NCBI GenBank assembly: GCA_032622095.1
Contig: CP136061.1
Coordinates: forward strand, 38,943,797 to 39,007,796
Direction of reading: 5' to 3'
Origin: Siphonodentalium dalli
Lineage: Eukaryota > Mollusca > Scaphopoda > Gadilida > Siphonodentaliidae
Length of the DNA stretch: 64,000 nucleotides
How positions within the stretch are numbered: the first letter of the stretch is position 1; every line of letters starts with the position of its first letter. A program made the position numbers and the translations under genes. The notes beneath the pieces are model-generated. The model searched no databases. It was not told the origin of the DNA and worked only from the letters and a program-made list of their open reading frames with translations. Below are positions 12,379 through 24,196 of the stretch, one piece after another.

Positions 12379-12498
12379 TGTAAATGTGTTTTTCGATACG
12401 GCACTCGTGCTGTCGCGGAAGGATAGACCTCGAGGTGCTTGGCCTCTCGTTCTATCCTTACGCGACAGCACTCGTGCCGTATCGACAAACCCATTTAC
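12379..12498. repeat. Long hairpin, about 48-bp arms
   Basis: The arm at 12379-12426 (core CGATACGGCACTCGTGCTGT) is mirrored at 12451-12498 with a few mismatches around a 24-base centre. It is GC-richer than its surroundings. It may be a compact fold-back element; no target duplication was identified. Confidence 0.85.
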
Positions 12499-13098
12499 AT
12501 ACCGGTATACTCAACCGTTATCACCTTACTAGAACAATCAATAGTTAGCGGCTCCCATGGTGTCAACGACATAGAGTTATTACAATTAGCTTAGCGGATT
12601 TATGCAGACTTTTTGCGTATTGTCCGATGTGAAATCCCGCCGTATTCTATATTAATGTTTTATGAATTGATCTGCCTGTGTGATATAATGCATACATATG
12701 TTCGTATAATATTGTTTTTAAAGTCGTTTTTGTGTTAATTGAGTTATACCGAGTAACAAATACAGTTTAAAGCAAATATTTTAGTCTGACATTAACTTGA
12801 ACCGCCCAGAAATGATGATTTAATTTGGGCCAAAAACATTTGGCTAAAGTTTTTTTCATTTGGCTAATAAAATTTTCATTTGGCTAAACTTTTGGCTAAA
12901 ATATTTTTCGGTCCAGCACGAACACTGTGCACAACTAAGAATAACAGAGTTTACATAGCCACCATTGCAGTGCATGAACAACAAAATTCAAGAAGCCAGA
13001 ATATTTAAAGCAGGAAATTTGGCCATGGGTCACGATGGGAAAAGTCGCCAAAACACCTCAACATTTAATCATCATGCTATATTCATAATAATATTGAG
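12499..13098. other. No gene seen; short TTTGGCTAA repeats
   Basis: The phrase CATTTGGCTAA recurs three to four times at about 12837-12900. A 104-codon plus-strand frame starting at 12965 runs into the next MITE and is not supported as a gene. Confidence 0.4.
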
Positions 13099-13517
13099 GT
13101 ACTCTTGGGCTCCAAATAAACATGCATTTCTTGGGAAATTTCCCCCCGGCACAGTGCTTATTTGGGTCTGCACGTTTATTAATTTTGAGGCTATGAAAAT
13201 TGAAATCAGCACAAACTCAAGATTTCTATATGACTCTGATACCAAAATGATGAGTTTATATCTTTATGCATGTATATGACACACATGTGAACATTTAAAT
13301 ACTGAATAAAACACCACATGACACATACCTACTATGTTGATTACTATACTTGACCTACACGAACTGTAAAAATAATATGTTTAACAGTTGATGTTTTGCT
13401 CAGAGTTTATTATTTGGCCATTTTGGGTCTGCACTTTTAAAGTTTTATTAACTTTCAATGAAATCCCCCCCTGCACTATTATTGGGGCCTGCACTTTTAT
13501 TTGGAGCCCGAAAGTAT
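13099..13517. mobile_element. MITE with TACTCTTGGGCTCCAAATAA ends
   Basis: The left terminus TACTCTTGGGCTCCAAATAA is matched by TTATTTGGAGCCCGAAAGTA at the right end, an imperfect inverted pair. The phrases GGGTCTGCAC and GGGGCCTGCAC recur inside. It is of the same general family as 11370-11758 and 48905-49091. Confidence 0.7.
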
Positions 13518-15009
13518 AGTCATGTCTATTATACATGCATCTTTAAGTATGCATACCAATAACATGTGATGAGTGATCTTATATTATTAATTTCAATTTT
13601 TCTCTGGCTTAATCAAATCAACTTCAGATTAGATAAACTTGTGTTTGTTTTGTTGTAATTGCTTAATGTATCTAGATAAGATCAGAGTGGAAAAGATCAG
13701 ACTGGAAGTGGAGCAGGATTACATAATACAATGTGAGAAGTCTTCTTAACATCCCAGCAGTATACAACGGTGCACCTCTATCAGAACACCTTTCAACAGC
13801 TTGATAAATTTCATTCAAATGTGACTGGAAGGGGGGGGGGGTCCCAAAACCATGAGTCGAAAAAAAAAAAAATTTGCACAAAGAGGGATGGGGGTACAAA
13901 GTGTGCTGCAAAAAAACAATTCAGCGTTGTGTATGCAAATTTTTTCCTGACCCCCCCCCCCTAGGGGGGGATCAATGCATATTACTTTTTATTTGCGCTT
14001 GCGCAATAAGGTCTTTTATCACTTTAACCCTTCGGTGAGTAGAACGACATATATGTTGTCTATCGGTTGAAGAGTAGAATGACATATATGTCATTTCAGG
14101 AAGTGTTATTTTATGTAGACATAACTTCAATAAATCATCTGATTTATAAATGATTTGTATAGGAGTTATTTTTATTAATATAATGTCCCAAATGTATAAG
14201 TGCAATCAATTATGATAACACACGTTAATAAAAAATGCACCTAAATTAAAATGAATTATTTGACCATTTTGATCGAACTTGTTAATAATTATTTCTATGA
14301 CGTTGATGTTAAATTTACTCATGACGTCATGTGTATGACGTTACAGATACTCTCCAAATGGTTAATTTGGAAGAAGAAAAACAATGCCATTTACGATGCC
14401 ATAATCGCTGCAGTAAGTCAGAAATACAAACAAATTTCGTAATAACAACTGGAAGATGTCTGGCCTTTCGATATACTAATTTAATTTTTGTAAACATTGT
14501 TTTCTACAAGGTGCCTGTGCATCAAACATGTTGTTTCCATACTTGTATTTACTTTAGGGCTGATAATGATATTTATTTATTAAATTATAATGGCCTGGCA
14601 ATATTGCAACAATCCAACATGCAACTGTGACTAGTGTGTCAGAGGCAGAGATACTTTATAGTTTATTGTCTTTAATTTTATATGAATTATGAATATGATG
14701 CAGTCCTAGAAATGTGCAAAAGGCAATATTGCAACATGACATTGTCACTGTTGAATGCAACATTTTCCTAATTTCAAATTATTTTGAGTGTTCTCCCCAG
14801 ATCAAACATACCTTACTTGTATTTAAATTGGCGCAGTACTATTTTTCGAGCACCCATCGGTGCATTAATTTAAAACTGAGCGAAAAATAGTACGACTCCC
14901 AAGTTTAATCGACTCCCACAGTCCATAGGTACGGTAATACAAGAGGGTAATGTTGCTGAGTTTACATATATATTATGAAGGGTTGAAATAATTACACCTA
15001 TATGTATAC
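13518..15009. other. No gene supported; homopolymer-rich
   Basis: G, A and C homopolymer runs lie at 13829-13968. At 14030-14100 the phrase GACATATATGT appears twice (AGAACGACATATATG and AGAATGACATATATG). The overlapping small frames at 14.25-14.63 kb have no recognisable feature. A weak inverted pair surrounds ACTATTTTTCG at 14840-14895. Confidence 0.4.
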
Positions 15010-15051
15010 ATGTATATGCATATATTTACATTCGGCCAACCGCTATCAAGA

Positions 15052-17648
15052 TCATATGCCAAGCGACAAATCATGGTAACATAGACATTGTTGAACTTGT
15101 AGAATAAATACTAATATTCCAAGTCGCCACAAAATGATGCATGTAAAAACTAGTTTATTGTCTACATGATGTAAATCCACCATAGAAGTAAATGTCGTTC
15201 TCGGGGTTAATGCTTTCAAATTGCCAGCTTGTCGAGTATTAGCAGTTGTATATTCAAACAAATTATCAAATGATTTCGGAAGGTTTCCTTTTGTCCAATC
15301 AAATACAAAAGTGGCCGATTGTAACCGATACATGTCATAAAAATTTTGAATCTTTTCTTTGCGAAATATTGGCTCTGTGTGGCTTCTATACGTTCTGTTT
15401 GCCATGATACTGATGGCTTTTTTCTGTTGTTTGAAGAGAGTATTTCCAGTGTCAGCATGACCCCAAATTGGCAACCCATATATGAGATGACTGTGGATTA
15501 GAGAAAAGTATAAAGTTTTCAAACAGTTTTTGGGAAGTATACGTTTAACTTTATTGATGCAGTACATTGCATTGGATATCCGTGTTTTTACCATTGATAT
15601 GTGATATTTGAAGGTGAGATTTTCATCAATATTAATTCCGAGGAATTTCATACATTGTTCCGGTCTAACGTTTCCAATTCGTGTTAGTGGCTCGTTGTTC
15701 AGTTTTATTTTAAGAATATTCCATTTAAAGTCATTATTAGTTGGATGTAGTAACATGTACTTACTTTTTGTTATATTAATAACCAATTTATTGCTACAGC
15801 ACCAATTGTGAACTTTTTTCAATTCTAAATTAACTTGTTTTTCAATTTGGCGGTGGTCATTTCCAGAAATGTGGAGGGTTGTGTCGTTTGCAAATGAAAG
15901 TATGTTCAAACACGTGCTATTGGGCATATCGTTGACGTATATGAGAAAAAGTAGCGGCCCTAAAATAAATCCTTGAGGCACCCCACAGCTAATATTGAGC
16001 ATATTTGATTTTTCATGTTCGATTTCAACATATTGCTGTCTACCCTCTAAGTAACTCGTGAACCATTTCTTGGTTATGCCCCTGATACCATAATGGTCAA
16101 GCTTTTGTAGGAGTATTTTCAGTCTGAGTAAACTCATACCTAAATATTCATTACAACATTGAATATTAGGTCTGACGGATAACATCGCTATCTCATTTCC
16201 AAGTCCTCGGGATTCCGTAATCTGATTGATTGCGTAAATTATTTTCCGTCCAATGAAACCGTATGGGTTAATAAACAAGTGTTAGTGGGCGGAGACTCCC
16301 ACAATGTCACCTCTAAATATAGTAACAGAGCGGAATTTCGTCTGTATTTCTCCGATCGAAAGCGATGCTTGCAAATACAACAGACAGAAAAAATGGCTTC
16401 GAAATTATTCGGTACGATTCGGATTAATTTGAAGGATGTGCTAGACCTGATAGATAGGCCTGCGCATGGTACCAACTTGGCCTCCCATAAATATAAATAG
16501 AACTCACTCATGTCCGTGTATTTGATTTACTTTATTGTACCATGGTTTGCAAATCAAATTATTTGTCGTAAAAAAGTCATCTGAAAGTTAACACCGAGGA
16601 AATGACTTAATTTTATGCTTTTAAATAGTTCTAAAGCATCATTTTTGATGACGACCTTATTTTTTGCTCACGGATGCAGCTTTCCGGTTGATGCAGCGAG
16701 TTCATCTCCCGAAAAAGAATAGTCGCACACACGACAAATATTATCTGCTGTAAGTTTATGTCGCGACACAGGCCATTGCTATTGCGAAGCACAACAAATA
16801 ACACGTGGGGACACCTGTCAATCATCGATGTATTTTTTTAAATCCGTGACGTCATTTTGGGGAAGCTCTTCGCTGAATAGAAATGGGTTTGGCGACATAA
16901 GCTCCAGACTCTATATTTCAAATAGAGTCGACGTTCACCCAGACTGGAGCATTTCATGACTGATTGTGTCAAAAGCCTTTGAAAGGTCAATAAAGATTGC
17001 TAATGTAGAGTCTCGTGTCTTTTTGTCGTTATTTTCGGCAATATGATGTAATAAATGAAGTAATGGGTGGGTTGTTGAGTGGTTTGCTCTAAATCCAAAT
17101 TGGTTTTCGTGGAGGATATCAAATTTTGTTAAGAACGAGTTTAAACGTTTATGCATAAGTTTTTCCATAATTTTAGAGAAAGCGGGAAGAATACTGATTG
17201 GTCTATAATTTTCAATATTTTCACGGGCACTATTATTGTATATTGGTACTACTCTTGAGATTTTCATTTTTTTAGGAACAACGCCTTGTTTGAAAGATAA
17301 ATTTAGTATGTACGAAAGCGCGTTTGCTGTTTCATTTATAGTACTTTTCATTAGCTTCGTTGATATATTAAAAAAGTCTACACAGCTTTTATTGGACATT
17401 TTGGTGCAAATATCTACAATCTCCGACAATGATGTTTCTGAGAGAAAGAAGTTCTTTTGGTTTTTTTCAGACATATAATCAAGAGGTTGTATATCCTGAA
17501 TTTTCTCTACGTTATTAGCTGTATTCTGACCTATTGTTGCGAAATATTCGTTAAATGATTGCGCAATAGTTGCCGGATCTGAAATTGTTTTGTTTCGAAA
17601 TTTTATATTTTTTGGAAGACTGTGAACATGTTGATAATTTAAGAGCAT
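15052..17648 (-). pseudogene. LINE-B reverse transcriptase, split by a transposon and mutated
   Basis: 16935-17648 carries the N-terminal RT region and motif A (FIDLSKAFDTISHEML). The frame is interrupted at motif A by the 827-bp element at 16120-16946 and resumes at about 16119 with LLQKLDHYGIRG. Motif B follows (CGVPQGFILGPLLF) and then motif C, which reads FANDT: the first catalytic aspartate of the FADD box has become asparagine. The thumb and C-terminal region follow, with KFLGINIDENLTFKYHI and LIYGLPIWG. Two independent lesions, the insertion and the motif C change, indicate a dead copy. Confidence 0.85.
16120..16946. mobile_element. Nested 827-bp DNA transposon, 14-bp TIRs and 9-bp target duplication
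   Basis: The left end CAGTCTGAGTAAAC and right end GTTCACCCAGACTG form 14-bp inverted repeats with two mismatches. Flanking nonamers GAGTATTTT (16111-16119) and GAGCATTTC (16947-16955) match at 7 of 9 positions. Excising the element with one nonamer restores the RT reading frame across motif A. Nine-base duplications are typical of Mutator-like elements, while CAG-initial TIRs also occur in hAT-like ones (usually 8 bp); I leave the superfamily open. There is no transposase, so it is non-autonomous. A 73-codon plus-strand frame (16279-16500) is unassigned. Confidence 0.8.
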
Positions 17649-17809
17649 CTTTTAATATGGTCCATGTTCGTCTCATGTTATTTTTATTTTCTTCGAGAAT
17701 TGAGTTATAGTACTGGTTTTTGCTCTTCCTCTTCAGTTGGTTGAATATTTTACAATATGCTTTATATTTATCTATATTGATTGTCGATGGCTGTGCTATT
17801 TTTTTAGTG

Positions 17810-18464
17810 TAAACAATATTTTATTTGAACAAAAGAACAGAACATCACATTGACAATTATACATATTGAGAAAAAACATAGTTCAAATGAGGATTAGATA
17901 ACAAGCCATGAGCCTATGGCTTTTATAAAAATATTTTCCTCCAAAAATGTTACCCCGAGTGTCAATACAGAGAGCTACGGGGTAAAAAGGACGGGAATTT
18001 GAATATTGTTCTGTGTTTTCAAATAAATGTTGGGAAGTTAGTTAAGCGAGTGCAGGGATCAGAAAGATAGAGGAGTGATAGAAGGGAGGAGATTATGAAA
18101 TAGACAAGAAAGATAGTAAAGTAGGTGGAAAAGAAGTGTGATAAATGCTGTATACAATAATCCCTCAGTCATAATCTAAATTTTACATTATGGCGTTAAA
18201 TCATGGTGTGTTGTCCAATATAGAAACGGAATTAGACCCCAAATACGTCTCGGCACCCAGGAGAGATGATGCATGAAAATCAGTATATATTAGGATAATT
18301 GTTATACTTGTAGTGCGTATCAATATAATCTAGATACAATTAGTACATGTAAGTACAATCAGTAGTAAGTCCATTAATATGCCAAGGTCAGCACGGTTGA
18401 GCATGCACTCCGTGGGCAGACAGGCGGATATGCCCGAACACAATGTGCAGAAACGCGACTTATA
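17810..18464 (-). mobile_element. Nested 655-bp retroposon with 13-bp target duplication
   Basis: TATTTTTTTAGTG occurs at 17797-17809 and again at 18465-18477, exactly bounding the insert. On the minus strand the insert ends with a CAAATAAAATATTGTTTA sequence containing an AATAAA signal, like a LINE 3' end or a retroposed transcript. There is no long poly(A). I recognise neither an A/B-box tRNA head nor a coding frame. It could be a 5'-truncated LINE tail or a SINE. Confidence 0.75.
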
Positions 18465-18689
18465 TATTTTTTTAGTGAATAGCTTACTTTTATTCCATGA
18501 TGATTGCAATAAGCCGTTTGTAATCCAAGGTTCTCTTTTGATATATTTTTTCCTTTGTTCGGTGTATCTGAGAGGGAAGGCTTGCTCATATGCTGATATA
18601 TACTGTTCTATAAATTTTTCATACGAATGTTCTGCTGAATTGCAGCCGAAAACTGAGTCAAACGATAGACTGCCTAGGATTTCTTTACA

Positions 18690-19525
18690 TTAATTTATAT
18701 TTTTTTCATTAATTATTCGAATGTGTTCTAGGGATTGTTGTGCTGAGTTAATATAATTTTGATGTAATTCATTTTCAATGTAGTACGTTGCAAAATGATC
18801 AGAGACATCTGATAATATAATTCCGCAGTCATATTTCCACTTCGAGTTCGTATGGATATGGTCAATTAATGTTGCTGAGTATTCCGTGACCCGAGTAGGT
18901 TTTGTAATCACAGGGAGGTAACCCCGCTCAAATATGTTATCTATAAAATCTCCGGGTTTCGTATGATTATCAGAATTTAGTATGTCAATTTTGAAGTCCC
19001 CAATCAAATATGCTTTAGCGTGCGATTCATTGAGTTTGACCATTATGGCATCTATATAAGTAATGAATTCATCGATATCTGCTCTTGGGCTGTGTTAGGT
19101 CTGTATATTACTCCTACCACATATGAGTTTTTTTTGTTAGGATTAATTTCAACAAATAGCGTTTCTGCGACGTGTGGTATAAATATAGATAAGTCAGGTT
19201 TATTTCTAAATGTTATGCCATTTTTTATAAATAATCCAACCCCACCTCTACCATCGTCGTTATCTGGACGCGTTGCGTATTCGAAAGGTTGATACCCGGG
19301 TAATATATATGTTTCCTTGATCCGGAACATTTCAGATAGGGCTATGACGTCGAAGATATTGTCGTTGTTTTGGATATTACATATTAAGTCTTTGAATGAA
19401 TCCCAGTTCGCATTTAGACTTCGGCAGTTAAGGCCTAATAATGAGGTGCCTTTCTTTGATTGTTTTATATTGGCCCGGAATTGAGTGGGTGCATAATAAT
19501 CACAAGAGTGATCCGTATGAGCCAA
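18690..19525 (-). pseudogene. LINE-B endonuclease domain, frameshifted
   Basis: An EEP-type endonuclease in two frames. 19052-19525 holds LLGLNCRSLNANW, the catalytic-type IALSEMF and GGVGLFIKNG. 18690-19043 holds YLIGDFKIDIL, ATLIDHI and the terminal SDVSDHF histidine motif. A frameshift at about 19050 separates them. The GDFN box reads GDFK, so the usual asparagine is lost. In family members this domain nicks target DNA to prime reverse transcription; this copy is unlikely to be active. Confidence 0.8.
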
Positions 19526-19637
19526 GGTCCGTATAAGCCGGGGTCCGTATTAGCCAGGGTCGGTATCAGCCAGGGTCCGTAAGAGCCAGGGTCCGTATCA
19601 GCCAGGGTCCGTAAGAGCCAGGGTCCGTATCAGCCGG
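19511..19637. repeat. 16-bp minisatellite at LINE-B 5' edge
   Basis: About eight units of GTCCGTATCAGCCAGG, with TAAGAG and TATTAG variants. It lies immediately upstream of the LINE-B endonuclease frame and could be part of the element 5' end. Confidence 0.9.
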
Positions 19638-19644
19638 CATTCCT

Positions 19645-20012
19645 ATTAAGTATCGATGGTGAAAAATATTAAAATTTCAAAAATCGATATCTAATAACTC
19701 TGAGCTTTGATACATGTAGGTGGGTCCCTCGACTTGATTATAATATTTTTACCCCCCCCCCGATTCCATATATATGTAAATAGCAAATGAGGGGCACTTA
19801 ATCGGATTATGCATCTTTAAACTGTATTTGAATTTAAAGATGCATAATCCGATTAAGGGCCCCCTGAATTAATGCTCGCACGTTACTATTTATTTGGACT
19901 TGGGGGTAAAAGATATTTGGTACGAGTCGAGGAACCCACCTATCAAAGCTCAGAGTTATTAGATATCAATTTTTGAAATATACTATTTTTCACGATCAAG
20001 AATTAATAGTGG
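19645..20012. mobile_element. 368-bp palindromic fold-back element
   Basis: Two arms of about 175 bp face each other around an 11-base centre. The inner 25 bp (19797-19821 against 19833-19857, core GGATTATGCATCTTTAAA) is perfect. The outer arms share AAAAATCGATATCTAATAAC, GAGCTTTGATA and GTGGGT-CC-TCGACT with scattered changes. An arm-like relative lies at 5285-5415. Confidence 0.85.
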
Positions 20013-20606
20013 CCCACGGTCTCGGACCAAATTTCAGATGAAGATGGATAACTCTAAAATCAAGAGGCTTTCTGTTGATAATAAGGCCAAATTTTGTAGA
20101 AAAACATGTTGATAAATAACATATGTCAGGCAATTGTATACTTTAGTTGACAGTGGTTAGCATTATTTTAGGGCAATTAATCAATTCTGATACCGTAACT
20201 GAAGCAGCCTTCCTAAATACAAATGTATGATGTTGGAATCTGATTATATGGGTATCATCGAACCGGATTGAGTACCTTTAAAATGAACTGTATCCAGTAT
20301 AAACATGTTAAACCTGATAATTAATTAGAGCATGCAGTCCCTGTTGACATGCGGTATCCGCTGGTAATCTTACCACAGTAATATGTGTTAACTGTGATAA
20401 CCAAGTTAATTGTTTTTACCGCAAAAATTCTGAATTCTATCTAGACATTTTGAAACAATAAAAAAAAATTCGGGTGTGGTTACAATGTCAACTTTAAAAC
20501 AAAATTCATATAAACATCGCATGAAAAATACAGCCTAACTGCAAATGTGAGGTGGACCACATTCTGCGGCGGTATAACTGACTGCGGTTGATCGCATGAA
20601 CACGCC
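20013..20606. other. No gene seen
   Basis: AT-rich. A segment near 20495-20530 (TTCATATAAACATCGCATGA) reappears inverted near 22755-22780, so it may be one end of a larger decayed element. No frame is supported. Confidence 0.35.
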
Positions 20607-20678
20607 TGAATACTGCAGTAATACCCGGTGGTCAACCTTTATTGAATACTGCAGTAATACCCGGTGGTCAACCTTTAT
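20607..20678. repeat. Perfect 36-bp tandem duplication
   Basis: The 36-base unit starting TGAATACTGCAGTAATACCC occurs twice back to back, with no visible differences, which suggests a recent duplication. Confidence 0.9.
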
Positions 20679-20989
20679 AAGGCGAGTTGATTAATTAAAG
20701 CATAGCTGTAATTTTAAATGTATATTCTATAGACTTTGTTGGGAAAGAGAATATAGCTGTGCGACAATGGATGATATTTCCCCACCTCAGCAGGTGTCGA
20801 GTATAGAAAAATATACCAAACATACTGGTAGTCTGTTAATCCTGATGAGCTAAGTTAGAAATTTTTCAATCGAAACCTCATAAAAAAAAATATAAATTCA
20901 GTTTTCAATTTTCGAACACTTCTAGGAAATTGTTCAAAAATATTGTTAAAAGATGCCCATTCGATTTGACACTGTAAATATACCCTGTT

Positions 20990-21120
20990 CCAGTGTTCCT
21001 GCTAATGTGCTATGATGCGGTTGGGTCCTGCTTAATTGCTATGAATTGCACTACCCGCATCATAGCAATTCAGCAGGACCACCAGCATCATAGCATATTA
21101 GCAGGACCACTTGGCCAGTG
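20990..21120. mobile_element. Compact palindromic MITE, about 45-bp arms
   Basis: CCTGCTAAT-TGCTATGATGC and GGTCCTGCT-AATTGCTATGA are mirrored by the right half, ending GCATCATAGCATATTAGCAGG (split here as GCATCATAGC and ATATTAGCAGG). A relative with an internal insert of about 370 bp lies at 52634-53112. Confidence 0.8.
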
Positions 21121-21512
21121 GTAAAATAGTTTGTTTTCCATACGGATATGTGTTTTCAAATAATCATGTAATGATATCTAACATACATGTATATGATCCC
21201 ATTTATAGGTTTTATTCATCACGGTCAGATAAACTTTGTATACAGACAGTTTTACCAAACTTAGAATTTTTATTAGGTGCTTTCATTGTAGCTGTAATTA
21301 CTAGTATTAAAAGTGTGCTCAATAAAGTTTGTTTTATCATTTATGCTATTTAATTCTGTTTATCTATATAATTGGCTGTACTGCTAAATTTTGACTCATT
21401 TCAGTCATTTGATGTCAGTACATGTAGGTGTCCATCGAAATGGCGAACACAACCAAAGACAAATTACAAGAGGAAAGACAACAAATAAATTTGATGTGCA
21501 CTAAAACAGATA

Positions 21513-21674
21513 CAGTAGTGCCCTAAGAAATCGACCCCTTAACCACAGCAGAATTATGTGTAACTTTTCAGAATTTAGTCGGATATATGGCTTGTTGCCA
21601 TTCATCGGAAAGCTCTCCCCGAGTTACCCGTAATTCTGCTGTGGTTAAGGAGTCGATTGATTAGAGCATTACTG
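21513..21674. mobile_element. 162-bp Tc1/mariner-pogo-like MITE with TA duplication
   Basis: The left end CAGTAGTGCCCTAAGAAATC and the right end, whose complement is CAGTAATGCTCTAATCAATC, form long TIRs that continue through TTAACCACAGCAGAATTA. TA flanks both ends (21511-21512 and 21675-21676). CAGT-initial TIRs with TA duplications fit pogo/Tigger-type elements. Confidence 0.8.
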
Positions 21675-21679
21675 TAGTT

Positions 21680-23140
21680 ACAAATGTATGTCTAGCCTCT
21701 TGTGAAATGTTGTGTCACTAATAAGATCTTTAATTCACATACACATGTACATGTACTATATACCCGTTCAAGCTTTACAAGTGTCAGGCATCGAGAAACT
21801 GACCAAAAGTTTTGGTAGTATATAATATAGGCTAGCACTGCACATGGGCTACATGTACATGTACTGTAAGTGATTATAATGTACTATTTTTATATTCTGC
21901 CGTGAAAGTGTTGTTGAATGAAATTTAAGTTTACCCAGATATTCTAAGTCCGCTCGACTAAGATGGGGTTTTTCTCGAAAACTGATATCTGAATATACAT
22001 GTACGTCTTCCACTGGTTTGTATTCCCTCTAAATTGACTAATTTTAACTGATTAGATTAGCCCTGGTATGGAAAACTCTAACTGTTATAACCCGATGAGC
22101 GGTTTACTGCCAACAGCGGTGATGATATGATGACCAGCGTTGTGCATGGTATAGGTTGATCCAGGTAAGAATGCTACCATACATTCCAAACATTCATTAA
22201 ATATCTTATTAATAGTTACCCAAACTACACAAGAGACTAGTATAACTAAGATTGGGCTCGATTAATGATGTGACACTTTCAGTACTTCATTTACTAGTAG
22301 CCTGGTACTGGTGAGCCTGGCTACAGATACTTGTTTGAGGCCTGTGGCACAAGGGCAGCAGAATCAATTAAAATTTCTCTTATTGTAGTGTAGTACATGT
22401 ACATGAATAGTACCGGTATTACAGCACACAAAGAGGTATACAGTACCGGCACATGTACATGTATTCTCTCTGTTTTCACACATGTTTTTTTTTAATTTAA
22501 CAACATGAGTCTTTTATGACACATACTAAAGTGAAAGTAGGCCTACATGTATATAATGTGCACACAGTATACCGGTACATGTACTGATATATTACATTGC
22601 AATACAGTCCGAGTACAATGATATAGCAAAATTATGCATAGTAGAATAACAACCTTTTGTACAAACAGTCCTGACAATGATATACCGGGATATCATGGTG
22701 ATAGTTCACACATTTGGAATTACCGAATACCCGAGTTTGTGGTTAGACCGCTTCATGCGATGTTTATGTGAATTGTTATTTTTAAGTCGGCATTGCATAC
22801 GGTAGTCATATAAACCACACCAGAGAATAGCAAATGTCGGTCAGTGACCAACTTCTTATGTTTATGCAATCGATACAATCCGGTTCTGCTTTTGATGTCC
22901 AGTTCGATATTTGTGATGTGTTCTTGTGCAAAAATATAATTCTATTAATGCGCCAAAAATCAGGTTTATAAATTTATCCATTCTTGAGCAAGAGCAACTC
23001 GTAAAACTTGTATGGTATAACATTCCAAACTGAGTATTTCTGCTATCGAACCATATGATAATAATGTTGAACCGGACATCGAAATCTGAACCGCATTTAT
23101 GGATTGCAGCACGTGATGTTGAATAAACAGTTATAGAGGA
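21680..23140. other. No gene seen; ACATGTACATGT-rich tract
   Basis: Short TACATGTA and TACCGGTA palindromes are unusually dense at 21740-21870 and 22380-22590. One inverted partner of 20.5 kb lies near 22755. No coding or RNA feature is supported. Confidence 0.45.
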
Positions 23141-23144
23141 TATA

Positions 23145-23240
23145 CAGTAATGCTCTAATTAATCGACTACAGCAGAATTATGGGTAACTTTTCAGGATTT
23201 AGTCGGAAATATGGGTTGATGCCATTCATCGGAAATTTAA
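23145..23240. mobile_element. Single arm of the same pogo-like MITE
   Basis: CAGTAATGCTCTAATTAATC followed by ACAGCAGAATTATGGGTAAC and GCCATTCATCGGAAA repeats the left half of 21513-21674 without the right half, so this copy is truncated. Confidence 0.75.
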
Positions 23241-24196
23241 ATTTCTTATGGCAATATATATAAATATATTAATGTTTTGCATCTTGTTATGATATGAATT
23301 GGGACGTAAATTGAAAAAAAAACATTTTTTTTTTTTTTTTTTTTTGGTCCGATTTTTTTTTTTTGCAATGGCAATAAAAAGTTTAGGGTCGGGGGTTTAA
23401 AATAGGGTCGGTCGGGTTAGCGGAAACAGACGACTTTTTTGTTTAGGCCTTACTATCGTGGATCAAACTTCTCAATTCTTCTTCTTCTGGACAGGTGCAT
23501 GAGCAGGCCACTGGCACTACATCATGCTTGTACCGGTACCACAAATTCAATTTTGAGACAATATTCTGGTTATGGCCAGATGGCCAGGTAGCTGAGGTAC
23601 TGTTCAATACTATAGTTGATCCGTTTCGTTATCGTAGCTTAATTCTTACTGTTCCGGGAATTGAAATATTTTTTGTCACATGAAATTCAGTCTTTTTCGA
23701 TATTTCCGCACAACCATGCGGAAAAATCGGCGAATCTTATATATAAGTCCACAGTTTATCCGTTTGTAGCCAATACACCATTTCCTTCTGTCAATCCGCG
23801 TTGACAAAATTAACTCAAAACACCACAAGGAATTCTCCGCGCTTCATTTTGAAGAACGGTAACTAAAAGTTAAGATTGTAATTTGGCTGCAGAAACGAAA
23901 CGAAACGAATTTTGAAACACAATAATTGTATTCACTAATATTTTCCTGTTGGTATATGGTCTACTATAGTATATGCAATCATTTATTTGAAATAATAAGT
24001 ATCACTTTGAGAATAATTCTTACTGATCATTAGAAATATCTTTATTTTGTATCCCTTTAATATTAAATAATGGCCCTGAAAATTGTCTGTTTGTCAGTTT
24101 AATGTTCACTAATTATAGATAGGCTGTTAGATAAAGTATGATATTGCTTCATTTGTCCGGGGTAGTGTATTGTCATACTGTCATAATAAACTTCAA
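23241..24196. other. No gene seen; poly-T tract and GGGTCGG repeat
   Basis: A long T tract lies at 23324-23366. It is followed by GGGTCGG-type steps and GTTAGCGGAAACAGACGAC, which may be the tail of a decayed retroposon. The remainder is AT-rich without a supported frame. Confidence 0.4.

Larger units (their letters stand above)
15010..19530 (-). mobile_element. LINE-B: non-LTR retrotransposon with two nested insertions
   Basis: Read on the minus strand from 19525: endonuclease, a linker, then the reverse transcriptase, ending near 15.05 kb. Two foreign segments (17810-18464 and 16120-16946) split it, and each is bounded by a target duplication. Removing them rejoins the coding frame at the second site. 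There is no ORF1. The 5' end abuts a minisatellite at 19.51-19.64 kb, so the copy may be 5'-truncated. The RT style is CR1/jockey-like. Confidence 0.85.

Noticed and set aside
14024-14100. piggyBac-like end (TTAACCC followed by GACATATATGT repeats)
   Set aside because: Only one possible end was found, with no TTAA-flanked inverted partner nearby.
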